A stretch of DNA of 64,000 bases from Lachnospiraceae bacterium (GCA_018365895.1 JAGZJD010000002.1:31369-95368), one strand, 5' to 3'. Positions 27,117 through 36,254 are shown, counted from the stretch's first letter. Numbers and translations: made by a program. Notes: generated by a model not told the origin, from the letters alone.

Positions 27117-28766
27117 TTATTCTCCTTCATTAAAATACACACAAACTCCATCAATAAATGTTTTTTCAATCTGACACATAAAAAGATTTTCCGGATTTAA
27201 ACAATACGGATCTTTATCTATAAATGCGAAGTCTGCCTTCTTTCCAACTTCTATTGAACCAATCAGATGTTCCAAACGAAGCGAATATGCACCACCTATC
27301 GTTAAAATGCATAATGCTGTTGTTAAATCCAGACATTCCTTCTCATTCAGGCAATTCTTTGTCTGTGGTTCCGCACGATTTACCATAAAATGCAGTGAAT
27401 CCATTGAAGTCGGCGGCATCGTGATAGGAAAATCCGATGCCTGCCCCATCGGGATATTTCTGTCTGCTAAACTCTTCATCGGATATTGTTTTTCTGCCCT
27501 TTCTTTTCCAATGAAGGGAAGTTCCACCTGTTCAAAATAAAGCGGATTTTTAGAATGCCAATACGGATTTGTAACAGCTACAATCTGATGCTTTGACATT
27601 TCATTTATCTGACATGGCTTTGCAATCTGTAAATGCGTAAATACATTTCGAAACTCTATATCTTTTTCTTCTTCTTTTCTTTTATTCTGTACTTTTATAT
27701 ATGCTTTCAGTGCCATATCAAGCGCTCCATCTCCTATCACATGAGCATGCAGATCATAACCATGCCTCAGTGCATAAAGAGCTGTTTCTTCTAACCATTC
27801 TTGAGAACATGTTGGTTTTCCTTTCTCCTCTGGTTGATCTGTATACGGTTCCGAAAGATACGCTGTATGACATTCGATTACACCATCCACAAAAAATTTA
27901 GCCGAAGACAATTTTACTTTCTGACAGTCTGAAAGAAGCTGAGAAATCTGCTCCATATTTTGAAACGCCCTTTTCACGTCATCATTTGCCTCAATGCTAT
28001 AACCAAGACGGGACATCAGCTTAAGTGTATGTTCTTTTTCTAAAATTCTCCAGCCTTCTGCCCGTATAATATAATCTTTTTTTGCATCATACATCGGTTC
28101 ATACACAGCTGTTACTCCATTTTTCAGAGCAATCTCCTGATAATATGCAATTGCCTGTGCATACTCCTCAGCTGTCGTTTCCGGAATAATATGTGAGGTA
28201 AAACTTCCTGCACTCTCTTTCAACCACCCTGTAGCCCTTCCATCCAGATATCTCACAATTTCTCCTGCTTCCGGATTCGGTGTATCGTTAGTAATACCGG
28301 TAAGTTCCAACGCCGCACTATTTAGCCATCTGGAATGATGATCTGAAGAAATCATCACAATTGGAATATCTTTTGTAATACAATCCAGAAGTTCTGCCGT
28401 AGGACCGATTTTTCCAAATGCTCCATTATCATATCCGGAACCGGTAATTACTTTCACATTTGGATGGTTCTTCCAATATTCTCTAATCTCCTCCAAATAC
28501 ACATGGTAATCATTACAAAGCGGTGGCAGCATAACTCCCTTTGTAAATTCTGTTGCACAGCTTACATGGGCGTGACTTTCCACAATCCCCGGAATGACAA
28601 GACCTTTCGCCTTTTCTATCGCTGTTTTCTTTCCAATATATCCTTTTATTTCCTCTTCTGTTCCTACTGCAAGAAATTTTCCATCCTTAACAGCTACAGC
28701 TTGTGCAAACAGACATTTTTTATCTGCCGTAAAAATCTTTCCTTTTATAACTAAATCTGCTGTCAA
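27117..28766 (-). CDS. YtcJ-type amidohydrolase inside the pot operon
   Basis: A metal-dependent amidohydrolase (Amidohydro_3) of 549 residues. The metal motif H-x-H is in ESHAHVSCATEF near residue 65; further ligands are in LHAHVIGDGALDMAL and the Asp in ASDFPITMPP. It has the TIM-barrel strands and the family ending ADFAFIDKDPYCLNPENL. It lies between potC and potD with gaps of 14 and 3 bp, so it is co-transcribed with the polyamine importer. The position suggests it removes an acyl group from an imported amine or cleaves an amide such as a carbamoyl- or acyl-polyamine (inference). No signal peptide is seen, so it should act in the cytoplasm. Confidence 0.88.
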   Translation of the reverse strand: MTADLVIKGKIFTADKKCLFAQAVAVKDGKFLAVGTEEEIKGYIGKKTAIEKAKGLVIPGIVESHAHVSCATEFTKGVMLPPLCNDYHVYLEEIREYWKNHPNVKVITGSGYDNGAFGKIGPTAELLDCITKDIPIVMISSDHHSRWLNSAALELTGITNDTPNPEAGEIVRYLDGRATGWLKESAGSFTSHIIPETTAEEYAQAIAYYQEIALKNGVTAVYEPMYDAKKDYIIRAEGWRILEKEHTLKLMSRLGYSIEANDDVKRAFQNMEQISQLLSDCQKVKLSSAKFFVDGVIECHTAYLSEPYTDQPEEKGKPTCSQEWLEETALYALRHGYDLHAHVIGDGALDMALKAYIKVQNKRKEEEKDIEFRNVFTHLQIAKPCQINEMSKHQIVAVTNPYWHSKNPLYFEQVELPFIGKERAEKQYPMKSLADRNIPMGQASDFPITMPPTSMDSLHFMVNRAEPQTKNCLNEKECLDLTTALCILTIGGAYSLRLEHLIGSIEVGKKADFAFIDKDPYCLNPENLFMCQIEKTFIDGVCVYFNEGE

Positions 28767-28780
28767 TTTCTTTACTCCTA

Positions 28781-29578
28781 TCAGTTATCTCGAATACGTT
28801 TTGTCCATTGCCTCATGATAAACATATATATCAGATAAAACAGTATGCATCCTGTTATCATTAATGTAGAAACAACGTACACATTTGTAGAAATTTTTCC
28901 TCTTACCATTCCGTAAACTTTTACTGGAAAGGTGATCTGTCCTGCTCCTGATACAAAGTAACTGATAATTACATCATCAATAGACAATGTAACAGACATA
29001 AATGCTCCGGAAAGAATCCCTGGTGCGAGAAGCGGCAATGTCACTCTCCGTAATGTACTCCATTGATTAGAACCAAGATCCATAGCCGCTTCTTCAAGTG
29101 ATGAATCAAAATCTGCAATTCTTGCTCTCAGTGTGATAATAACAAACGGAAGACAAAACGTCACATGAGAAAACACAAGTGTTGCAAAGCCCAATTTCAT
29201 TCCCATTTTTGTAAATGCAGCAAGTGAAGCAAGTCCAATAACTAACTCCGGAATGACAAGCGGAATATATAATAACCCATTAATGTATTTTTTTAGTTTA
29301 AATTCATAACGATAAGTACCTATTGTCGCAAATATCCCAAGCATACACGAAATGACCGTAGATACAACTGCAAGCTTGATTGATAACCATAAGTTGCTAA
29401 ATAATGGATCGCCTCCAAACACTTCTTTATACCAATGCAGTGTAAATCCCTGAAAGGTTAAGTTATCCCCACTTCTATTGAAAGAATACATAATAATAAC
29501 AAAAATTGGCATGTAAAGAAATAAATAAACTAATGACATAAATAAAATAAGACCAAATTCCTTTTTCTTATGTTTCAT
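28781..29578 (-). CDS. potC: Polyamine ABC transporter permease PotC
   Basis: One of the two membrane subunits of the PotABCD importer. It has 265 residues with six helices, and the EAA coupling loop reads EEAAMDLGSNQWSTLRRVTLP. ATG 29578 (MKHKKKEFG) is chosen because GGAGGT stands immediately upstream; a start 24 bp earlier would overlap potB and has no such site. Ends 15 bp before the amidohydrolase. Confidence 0.94.
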   Translation of the reverse strand: MKHKKKEFGLILFMSLVYLFLYMPIFVIIMYSFNRSGDNLTFQGFTLHWYKEVFGGDPLFSNLWLSIKLAVVSTVISCMLGIFATIGTYRYEFKLKKYINGLLYIPLVIPELVIGLASLAAFTKMGMKLGFATLVFSHVTFCLPFVIITLRARIADFDSSLEEAAMDLGSNQWSTLRRVTLPLLAPGILSGAFMSVTLSIDDVIISYFVSGAGQITFPVKVYGMVRGKISTNVYVVSTLMITGCILFYLIYMFIMRQWTKRIRDN

Positions 29579-29588
29579 ATGTACCTCC

Positions 29589-30449
29589 TTACGCCAAATC
29601 ATCTAACGAGCCAACTTTAGAATAGGCTTTTAGAACAATTAATGTGAATACAATAAGTAATACAGAAAACACTGCTCCCAGAGGCCAGTTTCTTGCTACA
29701 AGAAACTGATTCTGAATCAGATTTCCCAAATATACAGATGATCCGCCTCCCATAACATCTGCAACGAAAAAGGCTCCCAGAGATGGAATGAACACTTGAA
29801 TCGTTCCTGCAAAAATACCAGGTAACGTCTGTGGAATAATCACTCTAAAAAAAGTTTTTACCTTTCCCACTCCCAGATCATACGATGCTTCTACAATCTG
29901 AGGATTCAGTTTCGAAATATTGGTATGTAACGGCAAAACCATAAACGGAAAAAAACAATAAACCATTCCAAAAAGTACTGCTCCGTCAGTATACATCATT
30001 TCAATTGGTTTTGATATCCATCCAAATTCCATTAACACTGTATTTACAAGACCGCTGTCTCGAAGGATATTGCTCCACCCATTAAGACGAATCAAACCAT
30101 TTATCCAAAACGGAAGCATGAGCAGCAGCATAAGCATACCACGTATATTTCTATTTATTTTACTAAGGGCATACGCAAATGGATAGGCAATTACAAGACA
30201 GATGACTGACGTCTGAAAGGCCATAACGATACTTTTCCATATGACTCCCATGTATAAGGAGGAAAAGATACTTTTATAATTATTCAATGTAAGCTTTCCT
30301 GTCACCCCGCCATAGAGTCCCTTCGTGCAAAAACTGATGTAAATCACATAAATCATCGGCACAAAAACAAAAAGTAACAACCAGATTGCCGTAGGGCTGA
30401 CCATTGCAATAATTTGCCAGTAATTTTTCTTTCTCCTTTTATTTTTCAT
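29589..30449 (-). CDS. potB: Polyamine ABC transporter permease PotB
   Basis: The second membrane subunit of the importer. It has 286 residues with six helices, N-terminal KNKRRKKNYWQ and the coupling loop EASYDLGVGKVKTFFRVIIPQ. Its start overlaps the potA end by 11 bp, so translation is probably coupled; potC follows after 10 bp. Confidence 0.94.
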   Translation of the reverse strand: MKNKRRKKNYWQIIAMVSPTAIWLLLFVFVPMIYVIYISFCTKGLYGGVTGKLTLNNYKSIFSSLYMGVIWKSIVMAFQTSVICLVIAYPFAYALSKINRNIRGMLMLLLMLPFWINGLIRLNGWSNILRDSGLVNTVLMEFGWISKPIEMMYTDGAVLFGMVYCFFPFMVLPLHTNISKLNPQIVEASYDLGVGKVKTFFRVIIPQTLPGIFAGTIQVFIPSLGAFFVADVMGGGSSVYLGNLIQNQFLVARNWPLGAVFSVLLIVFTLIVLKAYSKVGSLDDLA

Positions 30450-31584
30450 TGACTTCGAGGCCCCCTTGACTATTTAAAAGTCCAAACTCAATTGCATCAT
30501 AGACTGTATCTTCTGTCGTATGCATAATAACTGCTTTATCCACATCCCAGGATATATTCACAAGAGAGCCTATCTCTAACGGCGTTTCCATCGGATGGGT
30601 ATTCACTTTCACAACATCTCCATTTGGCAGATGAATAATCGTCCGCATCACACTTCCTGCATAAATCTGATCTGCTACAAATCCTTTTAATGTAAATCCT
30701 TCTACGATCTCTTTTGTAATACGCACATTTTCAGGTCGTACACAAATATAAACGATTTCTTCATTTTTAAAGCCTGTACCATTAGCTTTTACATGACCAT
30801 TTTCCATCATCAGTGTAAGCGTTTCTTCTTCATTTGCTACAACACTCGCTTCAAAAATGTTCGATTCCCCGATAAAATCTGCAACAAATTTCGTTTTTGG
30901 CTGCTCATAAATTTCTTTTGGTGTTCCAATCTGCTCCAAATTTCCTTTATTCATAACAACAATCCTATCACTCATCGTAAGCGCCTCTTCTTGGTCGTGT
31001 GTTACAAATACAAAGGTAATTCCTAAACTTTTCTGCAATGCTTTTAATTCCAACTGCATTGTTTGACGAAGTTTCAGGTCTAATGCTGCCAATGGCTCAT
31101 CCAATAAAAGAATCTTCGGTTCATTTGCCAGTGCTCTTGCAATTGCAACGCGTTGTTTTTGCCCACCGGACAATTGATTCGGCATGCGTCCCTCCATCTT
31201 ACCCAACTGCACCATTTCTAATAATTTTGTGACACGCTCTTTAATCTCTTTTTTAGATATTTTTTTCTCTACAAGACTGTATGACACATTTTTAAATATA
31301 TTCATATGCGGAAATAGCGCATAATTCTGAAAAACAGTATTTACATTTCGCTTATAAGGAGGTAATGAAGTCACATCCTGTTCTTCAATCAGCACTTGTC
31401 CTGTTGTTGCTTCTTCAAAGCCGGCAATAATTCTTAATGTTGTCGTTTTTCCACATCCAGACGGACCCAGTAACGTAACAAACTCACCTTCATATATATC
31501 CAGATCAGTTGATTTTAAAACTTGTCCTTCTTCGAATTCTTTCGTTACGCCTCGTAATTTCAAGATAACCTTTTTTTCTTTCAT
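30439..31584 (-). CDS. potA: Polyamine ABC transporter ATPase PotA
   Basis: Drives polyamine uptake. It has 381 residues: Walker A GPSGCGKTT near residue 39, signature LSGGQKQR, Walker B ILLLDEPLAALD, H-loop VTHDQEEA, then a C-terminal TOBE/OB regulatory region (ICVRPENVRITKE) from about residue 235. It is the first transporter gene, 19 bp after the P-II gene. Confidence 0.95.
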   Translation of the reverse strand: MKEKKVILKLRGVTKEFEEGQVLKSTDLDIYEGEFVTLLGPSGCGKTTTLRIIAGFEEATTGQVLIEEQDVTSLPPYKRNVNTVFQNYALFPHMNIFKNVSYSLVEKKISKKEIKERVTKLLEMVQLGKMEGRMPNQLSGGQKQRVAIARALANEPKILLLDEPLAALDLKLRQTMQLELKALQKSLGITFVFVTHDQEEALTMSDRIVVMNKGNLEQIGTPKEIYEQPKTKFVADFIGESNIFEASVVANEEETLTLMMENGHVKANGTGFKNEEIVYICVRPENVRITKEIVEGFTLKGFVADQIYAGSVMRTIIHLPNGDVVKVNTHPMETPLEIGSLVNISWDVDKAVIMHTTEDTVYDAIEFGLLNSQGGLEVNEK

Positions 31585-31603
31585 TTTTACGGTCTCCTAA
31601 TAC

Positions 31604-31942
31604 TTAAAGTACATTTTTGCCATGTTCACCTGTACGGATGCGAACAACGTCCTCAATATTCGAAATAAAAATCTTACCATCACCTACTGTATTGGTAGAA
31701 AGCTTTGCCACAATTTCTGCAAGAATATCATCAAGATCTTCGTCCCATACTACTGTCATTACATAAAGTCTTGGTAAAAGATTAATTTCAATTCCTAATT
31801 TCTGGAATTCCTCACTATTGCCTTTTTGCTGACCAGCACCCATAGCAGACATAACTGTAAAACCTGAATATTCATATCTTGTAAGAATTGTTTTTAATGG
31901 TTCTAATTTTTCTGGGCGAATAATAAGTTCAATTTTTTTCAT
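31604..31942 (-). CDS. P-II family signalling protein, variant T-loop
   Basis: Trimeric sensor protein that binds ATP/ADP and 2-oxoglutarate and controls targets, usually nitrogen transporters or enzymes. It has 112 residues. The core is clear: KKIELIIRPEKLEPLK, the Walker-like GDGKIFI and the C-terminal VVRIRTGE. The T-loop reads GQQKGNSEEFQKLG and position 51, which is the uridylylated Tyr in enteric GlnB, is Ile. So modification by uridylylation is not expected. It heads the pot operon instead of the usual amtB or glnA. An effect on PotABC is inferred only from position. Confidence 0.93.
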   Translation of the reverse strand: MKKIELIIRPEKLEPLKTILTRYEYSGFTVMSAMGAGQQKGNSEEFQKLGIEINLLPRLYVMTVVWDEDLDDILAEIVAKLSTNTVGDGKIFISNIEDVVRIRTGEHGKNVL

Positions 31943-31960
31943 GGTACATTTCTCCTTCTA

Positions 31961-32007
31961 ATCAAAAAATAAAAAGCAAGTAATGTTAAAAAACACATTA
32001 CTTGCTT
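31961..32007 (-). terminator. Intrinsic terminator in front of the P-II gene
   Basis: A perfect 12-bp stem (AAGCAAGTAATG on both strands, 31974-31985 with 31996-32007) and a ten-base loop is followed on the minus strand by TTTTATTTTTT. It lies between the operon promoter and the P-II start codon with no complete gene in between, so it is a leader attenuator. Confidence 0.88.
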
Positions 32008-32249
32008 AGAACACATAAATACATACAGATTAGAATCTATAGATTTTCAGGACAAGCCCTCTTACCAATCTTATTATTGACCGTTTTACAAGTTGTGTGT
32101 TTCTTAAACACTGGTTTATAGTAACCAACTTACAAAATTTGAGCTTCTAACTCAATCAATAACGCAACACGACGTGCTGCAAATCGGCATTTGACCTGGC
32201 TGTCCGTATGGCCATATTGTTTTAAATAGTGGTCGATAAAATTTAATTT
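32008..32249 (-). ncRNA. Structured leader RNA of the P-II/pot operon, class not recognised
   Basis: About 240 nt between promoter and terminator. A 12-bp stem (UUUUGUAAGUUG from 32137-32126 with CAACUUGUAAAA from 32095-32084) encloses two hairpins, GGUU-ACUAUA-AACC (32126-32113) and GUGUUU-AAG-AAACAC (32111-32097), forming a three-way junction. A 5' hairpin GCAGCAC/GUGUUGC lies near 32181-32165, and another, GUCAAU/AUUGGU, lies just 3' of the junction. ACUUGU in the 3' arm of the long stem is complementary to GCAAGU in the terminator, so the two could exclude each other. It fits no riboswitch or T-box that I recognise. The rest of this 400-bp gap holds nothing else. Confidence 0.6.
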
Positions 32250-32255
32250 AGTACA

Positions 32256-32284
32256 TATATATCACATCTAAAAACCCTTGTCAA
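32256..32284 (-). promoter_or_regulatory. Promoter of the P-II/pot leader
   Basis: TTGACA (32284-32279), 17-bp spacer, TATATA (32261-32256). The transcript would start near 32249. Confidence 0.75.
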
Positions 32285-32347
32285 TATTTTTTATTTTATT
32301 TTACCTCCTTTTTTCATAATATAATCTCTTTCTAGTTCTAGTTTTTT

Positions 32348-33748
32348 TTAATCCTGCTGCAGTTCTTCCTGCTCTTTTACCGGTACATATGTCCCATCAT
32401 CTGTTACATAACTCTTATTATCATAACACTGCGTTCTTGTCGGCAGATTCCGTTTCTCTAATTTGTAATTAATCAACATCTCGACAATATAGTAAATTAC
32501 TGCAAATGTCGGAACACCCATTACCATTCCTATAAATCCAAAAAGTCCTCCGCCAAGCAAGATAGAAAAAATAACCCAAAAAGCTGACAAACCTGTAGAA
32601 TCTCCAAGAATTTTCGGTCCGATCACATTTCCATCTAGCTGCTGCAGCAATAAAATAAAAATAGCAAAATACAGTCCTTTTAACGGATCTGCTAACCCAA
32701 TCAAAATAATACAAGGAATTGCTCCGATATATGGTCCAAAAAATGGGATCACATTTGTTACACCTACAATCACACTGACAAGCAATGCATATGGCATTTT
32801 CAGAATTGCTGTTCCTATGTAACAAAGTACCCCTATGATCATAGAGTCAATTACCTTTCCGATCATGAAGCCGCCAAAAATCTGATTACTTTTTGTAACA
32901 ATATGGAGTGTCAGATTCGCATGCGGAGGAGTCATTAATGCGTAAACCGCTTTTTTTGCCTGCGCGTTAAATTTTTCTTTGCTAAATAATACATATACAG
33001 AAACAATAATTCCAATCAAAACATTCATCACTTCATTCACAATGTTAATAACTCCTGATGTTAGATTGCTCATAAGGATATTTGTCTGACTTAGAAGATC
33101 TGTCCTCAGCCAATTCTGCAGCGCTTCTGTTCCCTCCCGCAAAGCTTGATCAAAAATTTTACCTGTTGTAGAATCATCAATCTGAATTTCATTCAGCCAT
33201 GCAAGCCCTTCATTCAACTGATCTGGAAGTGTGTAAACCATATCACGGATACTCGTATAAAGCTCCGGAATTACCATGTTGCAAAGGGTTGCTACTATCG
33301 TAAGACCAATACAGATTGAAGCAATAATTCCTGTTGTTCTGCCAATCTTCTCAATTGTTTTTTGTTTCTTTGTATAAATCTTTAAAAGAGGCTGCAACAA
33401 TTTTTCAATTTGCTTACATAATGGATTCAATAAATAGGCAATGACCAACCCATAAATGATCGGTTTCGATACTTCCACAATCTTACCAATCACACTGGAC
33501 AGATTACTTACTCTTAACAATGCAAAATAGAACAAAATCGCAGCTGCAATTACAAGAAAACTCGTCATACCTCTGCTAAACTGCTCCCGTATTTTGGACG
33601 GACCTTTCCCTTTCAGATTCGGGCGCTTCTCATAATATGCTTTTTCACGCTCTTCTCCTCCGTCATTTATTTTTCTCTCTGCAGCAGCGGACTGCTGCTC
33701 TTTTTCCAACTCTTCTTGATTTTTACTTGATTTTTCCATATATTTCAC
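32348..33748 (-). CDS. AI-2E family transporter
   Basis: A membrane protein of the AI-2 exporter/permease superfamily (TqsA, YdiK, YhhT); in other members it carries the AI-2 signal or other small molecules or ions. It has 466 residues: a charged N-terminal region of about 65 residues, then eight helices. Typical parts are YGLVIAYLLNPLCKQIE, VVGVTNVIPFFGPYIGAIP and DGNVIGPKILGDSTGLSAFWV. GTG 33748 with AGAGGA just upstream is the best start; ATG three codons in is the alternative. The substrate is not predictable. Confidence 0.88.
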   Translation of the reverse strand: MKYMEKSSKNQEELEKEQQSAAAERKINDGGEEREKAYYEKRPNLKGKGPSKIREQFSRGMTSFLVIAAAILFYFALLRVSNLSSVIGKIVEVSKPIIYGLVIAYLLNPLCKQIEKLLQPLLKIYTKKQKTIEKIGRTTGIIASICIGLTIVATLCNMVIPELYTSIRDMVYTLPDQLNEGLAWLNEIQIDDSTTGKIFDQALREGTEALQNWLRTDLLSQTNILMSNLTSGVINIVNEVMNVLIGIIVSVYVLFSKEKFNAQAKKAVYALMTPPHANLTLHIVTKSNQIFGGFMIGKVIDSMIIGVLCYIGTAILKMPYALLVSVIVGVTNVIPFFGPYIGAIPCIILIGLADPLKGLYFAIFILLLQQLDGNVIGPKILGDSTGLSAFWVIFSILLGGGLFGFIGMVMGVPTFAVIYYIVEMLINYKLEKRNLPTRTQCYDNKSYVTDDGTYVPVKEQEELQQD

Positions 33749-33827
33749 CGCTGTCCTCTAATGGTACCTCCTTCCAACTGTCTCCGCTTATTATAACGCG
33801 CTGATTCTAACCGAGTCAACCAGATAA

Positions 33828-33866
33828 TGAAAGAGCATCCCTTCATTTTCATGAAGAGATGCCCAT
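33828..33866 (-). terminator. Probable terminator after the DUF1540 gene
   Basis: The minus-strand hairpin GCATCTCTTCAT/ATGAAGGGATGC with loop GAAA is followed by a modest T-rich tail TTTCATTAT, about 30 bp after the DUF1540 stop. Confidence 0.55.
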
Positions 33867-33896
33867 CCGCTCACAGCCGTCCGACGGTTTTCATAT

Positions 33897-34211
33897 TTAC
33901 TTGTATTCGAAACTTGCACACTGTGTCTGACCGCATTCACAGGCGCTGCTTCCTTCCACGCTGATTTTTCCTGCTTCGCATTTACAATCATGATTATAAC
34001 AACATTCTTTTGCTTTGCAGTCAATCATTGCTGTCGGTGTTGCTTCTCCTGTTACATCGCTGTAAGTGTTGCCTTTTCGCTCTTCAAAGCTTTTACAACA
34101 AGTATCTGCCGCATTTTTTGCAGTATCACCGCCAACTTTAATCGTATCTAATGCACAATAGTTCTGTTTATTGTGCAGACAAGTCTGTACTGTACATCTT
34201 AATTCTGGCAT
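33897..34211 (-). CDS. DUF1540 cysteine-rich protein
   Basis: A 104-residue cytoplasmic protein with two DUF1540 units: CTVQTCLHNKQNYCALDTI (about 6-24) and CKAKECCYNHDCKCEAGKI (about 66-84), each followed by a C-x-C/CxSF closing segment (CCKSFEE, CASFEYK). The spaced cysteines suggest a metal-binding fold. No function is established for this clostridial family. It has GGAGATAGG-type spacing before ATG and stands alone between the AI-2E and thrS genes. Confidence 0.88.
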   Translation of the reverse strand: MPELRCTVQTCLHNKQNYCALDTIKVGGDTAKNAADTCCKSFEERKGNTYSDVTGEATPTAMIDCKAKECCYNHDCKCEAGKISVEGSSACECGQTQCASFEYK

Positions 34212-34328
34212 AATCCTATCTCCTTTTTCATTATTTTCTCTGATAGTATTTGCCCGATCTCTTAAAATTATTCCATTTTCAAAAAAATTAATGATATGCC
34301 CTGAAATAGATAATATAACTAACTTGAT

Positions 34329-36251
34329 TTATTTTTCTTCTACGTTTCTGATTGCTCTTTTAGCAATCTCTTCTTTCACTGCATCCACAAACTCACTGAG
34401 TGTTTTCTGACCTTCATCCCCGGCAAATCTGCTTCTGACTGCAACTACTCCTTCTTCCTCTTCTTTTGCACCGACAACAAGCATATACGGAATCTTATTC
34501 ATCTGTGCCTCGCGGATTTTGTATCCGATTTTTTCTGCTCTTGTATCAATCTCTGCACGAATTCCGGCTTCTTTTAATTCTGCCAGAACTTTTTCGCCGT
34601 ATTCCAGATATTTGTCAGAAATCGGAAGTACCTTTACCTGTACCGGAGATAACCATGTCGGGAATGCTCCTGCAAAATGCTCGATCAGAATACCGATAAA
34701 ACGTTCGATAGAGCCAAATGCAACACGATGGATCATAATCGGTCTATGTTTTTCTCCATCTGCTCCAATATATTCCAGTTCAAATCGAAGCGGAAGCTGG
34801 AAGTCAAGCTGAATTGTTCCGCACTGCCATGTTCTTCCAAGACAATCCTCCAAATGGAAATCAATCTTAGGACCATAGAATGCGCCATCGCCTTCATTTA
34901 CCACATAATCAAGTCCAAGTTCGTCCAGCGCATTACGAAGTGCCTCTGTTGCTACTTCCCAGTCTTCATCGCTTCCCATGCTGTCTTCCGGACGTGTAGA
35001 TAGCTCCACATGATACTTAAATCCAAACAATGTATAAACTTCATTAATCAGTTTTGCTACACCCTTGATCTCATCTTTAATCTGCTCCGGTGTCATGAAA
35101 ATATGCGCATCATCCTGTGTAAAGCAGCGCACACGCATCAGTCCGTGAAGCTGTCCTGATTTCTCATGACGGTGAACCAGTCCAAGTTCTCCCAGACGCA
35201 GCGGAAGATCTTTGTAGGAGCGCGGCTCAGATTTGTATACAAGCACTCCACCAGGACAGTTCATTGGTTTGATCGCAAAATCTGTTTCATCAATCTCTGT
35301 TGTATACATATTATCTTTGTAGTGATCCCAGTGACCGGATGTCTCCCACAGATGACGGCTCAGCATAATCGGTGTAGAAATCTCTACATAGCCTGCTTTA
35401 TTATGAATCTCTCTCCAATAATCCAACAGTGTATTCTTCAACACCATTCCCTTTGGCAGGAAGAATGGGAATCCAGGTCCTTCTTCTGTCATCATAAACA
35501 GACCAAGTTCTTTTCCGATCTTTCTGTGATCGCGTTTCTTTGCTTCCTCGATCATTGTCAGATATGCTTCCAGGTCGGCTTTCTTTGGATATGCTGTTCC
35601 GTAAATACGTGTCAGCATTTTATTCTTCTCACTTCCACGCCAGTAAGCACCTGCAAGACTTGTCAGTTTCAGAGCCTTTACTGCTTTTGTATTCATTAGA
35701 TGCGGTCCTGCACACAGATCCACAAATTCACCCTGCTGATAGAAACTGATGACTGCATCTTCCGGAAGATCCTGGATCAATTCTACTTTATATGGTTCAT
35801 TTTTTTCTTCAAAATAAGCAATTGCTTCTTCTCTTGGTTTTGTAAAGCTTGTAATCGGAAGTGCTTCTTTTACAATCTTCTTCATCTCTGCTTCAATCTT
35901 CTCAAGATCTTCTGCTGTAAACGGTGTCTCTCTATCCAAATCATAGTAGAAACCATCTGCAACAGACGGTCCGATTGCAAGTTTTGTCTCCGGATAGAGA
36001 CGTTTTACTGCCTGCGCAAGAATATGTGAGGCAGTATGTCTGAACGCCCCCTGTCCCGCTTCATTCTGGAATGTAAGGATACTGAGTTCACAATCCTCAG
36101 AAACCATCGTTCTCAGATCAACAACTTCTCCATTCACTTCTCCTGCCGTTGCATTTCTCGCAAGTCCTTCACTGATATCTTCTGCAATTTCAAGGACTGA
36201 TCTTGGCTCTGCATATTCTCTGACAGATCCATCTTTTAACGTAATCTTCAT
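34329..36251 (-). CDS. thrS: Threonyl-tRNA synthetase
   Basis: Charges tRNA-Thr with threonine and edits mischarged Ser-tRNA-Thr. It has 640 residues with the complete architecture: TGS (1-60), the editing domain with HTASHILAQAVKRLYP (about 72-90), the class II catalytic core with the zinc Cys in PMNCPGGVLVYK and VHRHEKSGQLHGL, and the anticodon-binding domain (PVQVKVLPISDKYLEYG) from about 535. It starts 3 bp after the thioesterase stop and is governed by the Thr T-box upstream of that gene. Confidence 0.97.
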   Translation of the reverse strand: MKITLKDGSVREYAEPRSVLEIAEDISEGLARNATAGEVNGEVVDLRTMVSEDCELSILTFQNEAGQGAFRHTASHILAQAVKRLYPETKLAIGPSVADGFYYDLDRETPFTAEDLEKIEAEMKKIVKEALPITSFTKPREEAIAYFEEKNEPYKVELIQDLPEDAVISFYQQGEFVDLCAGPHLMNTKAVKALKLTSLAGAYWRGSEKNKMLTRIYGTAYPKKADLEAYLTMIEEAKKRDHRKIGKELGLFMMTEEGPGFPFFLPKGMVLKNTLLDYWREIHNKAGYVEISTPIMLSRHLWETSGHWDHYKDNMYTTEIDETDFAIKPMNCPGGVLVYKSEPRSYKDLPLRLGELGLVHRHEKSGQLHGLMRVRCFTQDDAHIFMTPEQIKDEIKGVAKLINEVYTLFGFKYHVELSTRPEDSMGSDEDWEVATEALRNALDELGLDYVVNEGDGAFYGPKIDFHLEDCLGRTWQCGTIQLDFQLPLRFELEYIGADGEKHRPIMIHRVAFGSIERFIGILIEHFAGAFPTWLSPVQVKVLPISDKYLEYGEKVLAELKEAGIRAEIDTRAEKIGYKIREAQMNKIPYMLVVGAKEEEEGVVAVRSRFAGDEGQKTLSEFVDAVKEEIAKRAIRNVEEK

Positions 36252-36254
36252 AAC

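Noticed and set aside
32130..32248. A protein-like reading frame of about 39 codons within the P-II leader (ends ...ALLIELEAQIL, stop at 32130).
   Set aside because: It has no ATG, GTG or TTG at its beginning and no ribosome-binding site, it starts directly at the promoter, and its end lies in the junction stem. An open frame of this length is common by chance. It remains a weak alternative as a gene fragment.
35166..35699. A 177-codon plus-strand frame opposite thrS.
   Set aside because: Antisense shadow with unlikely composition; thrS on the other strand is certain.
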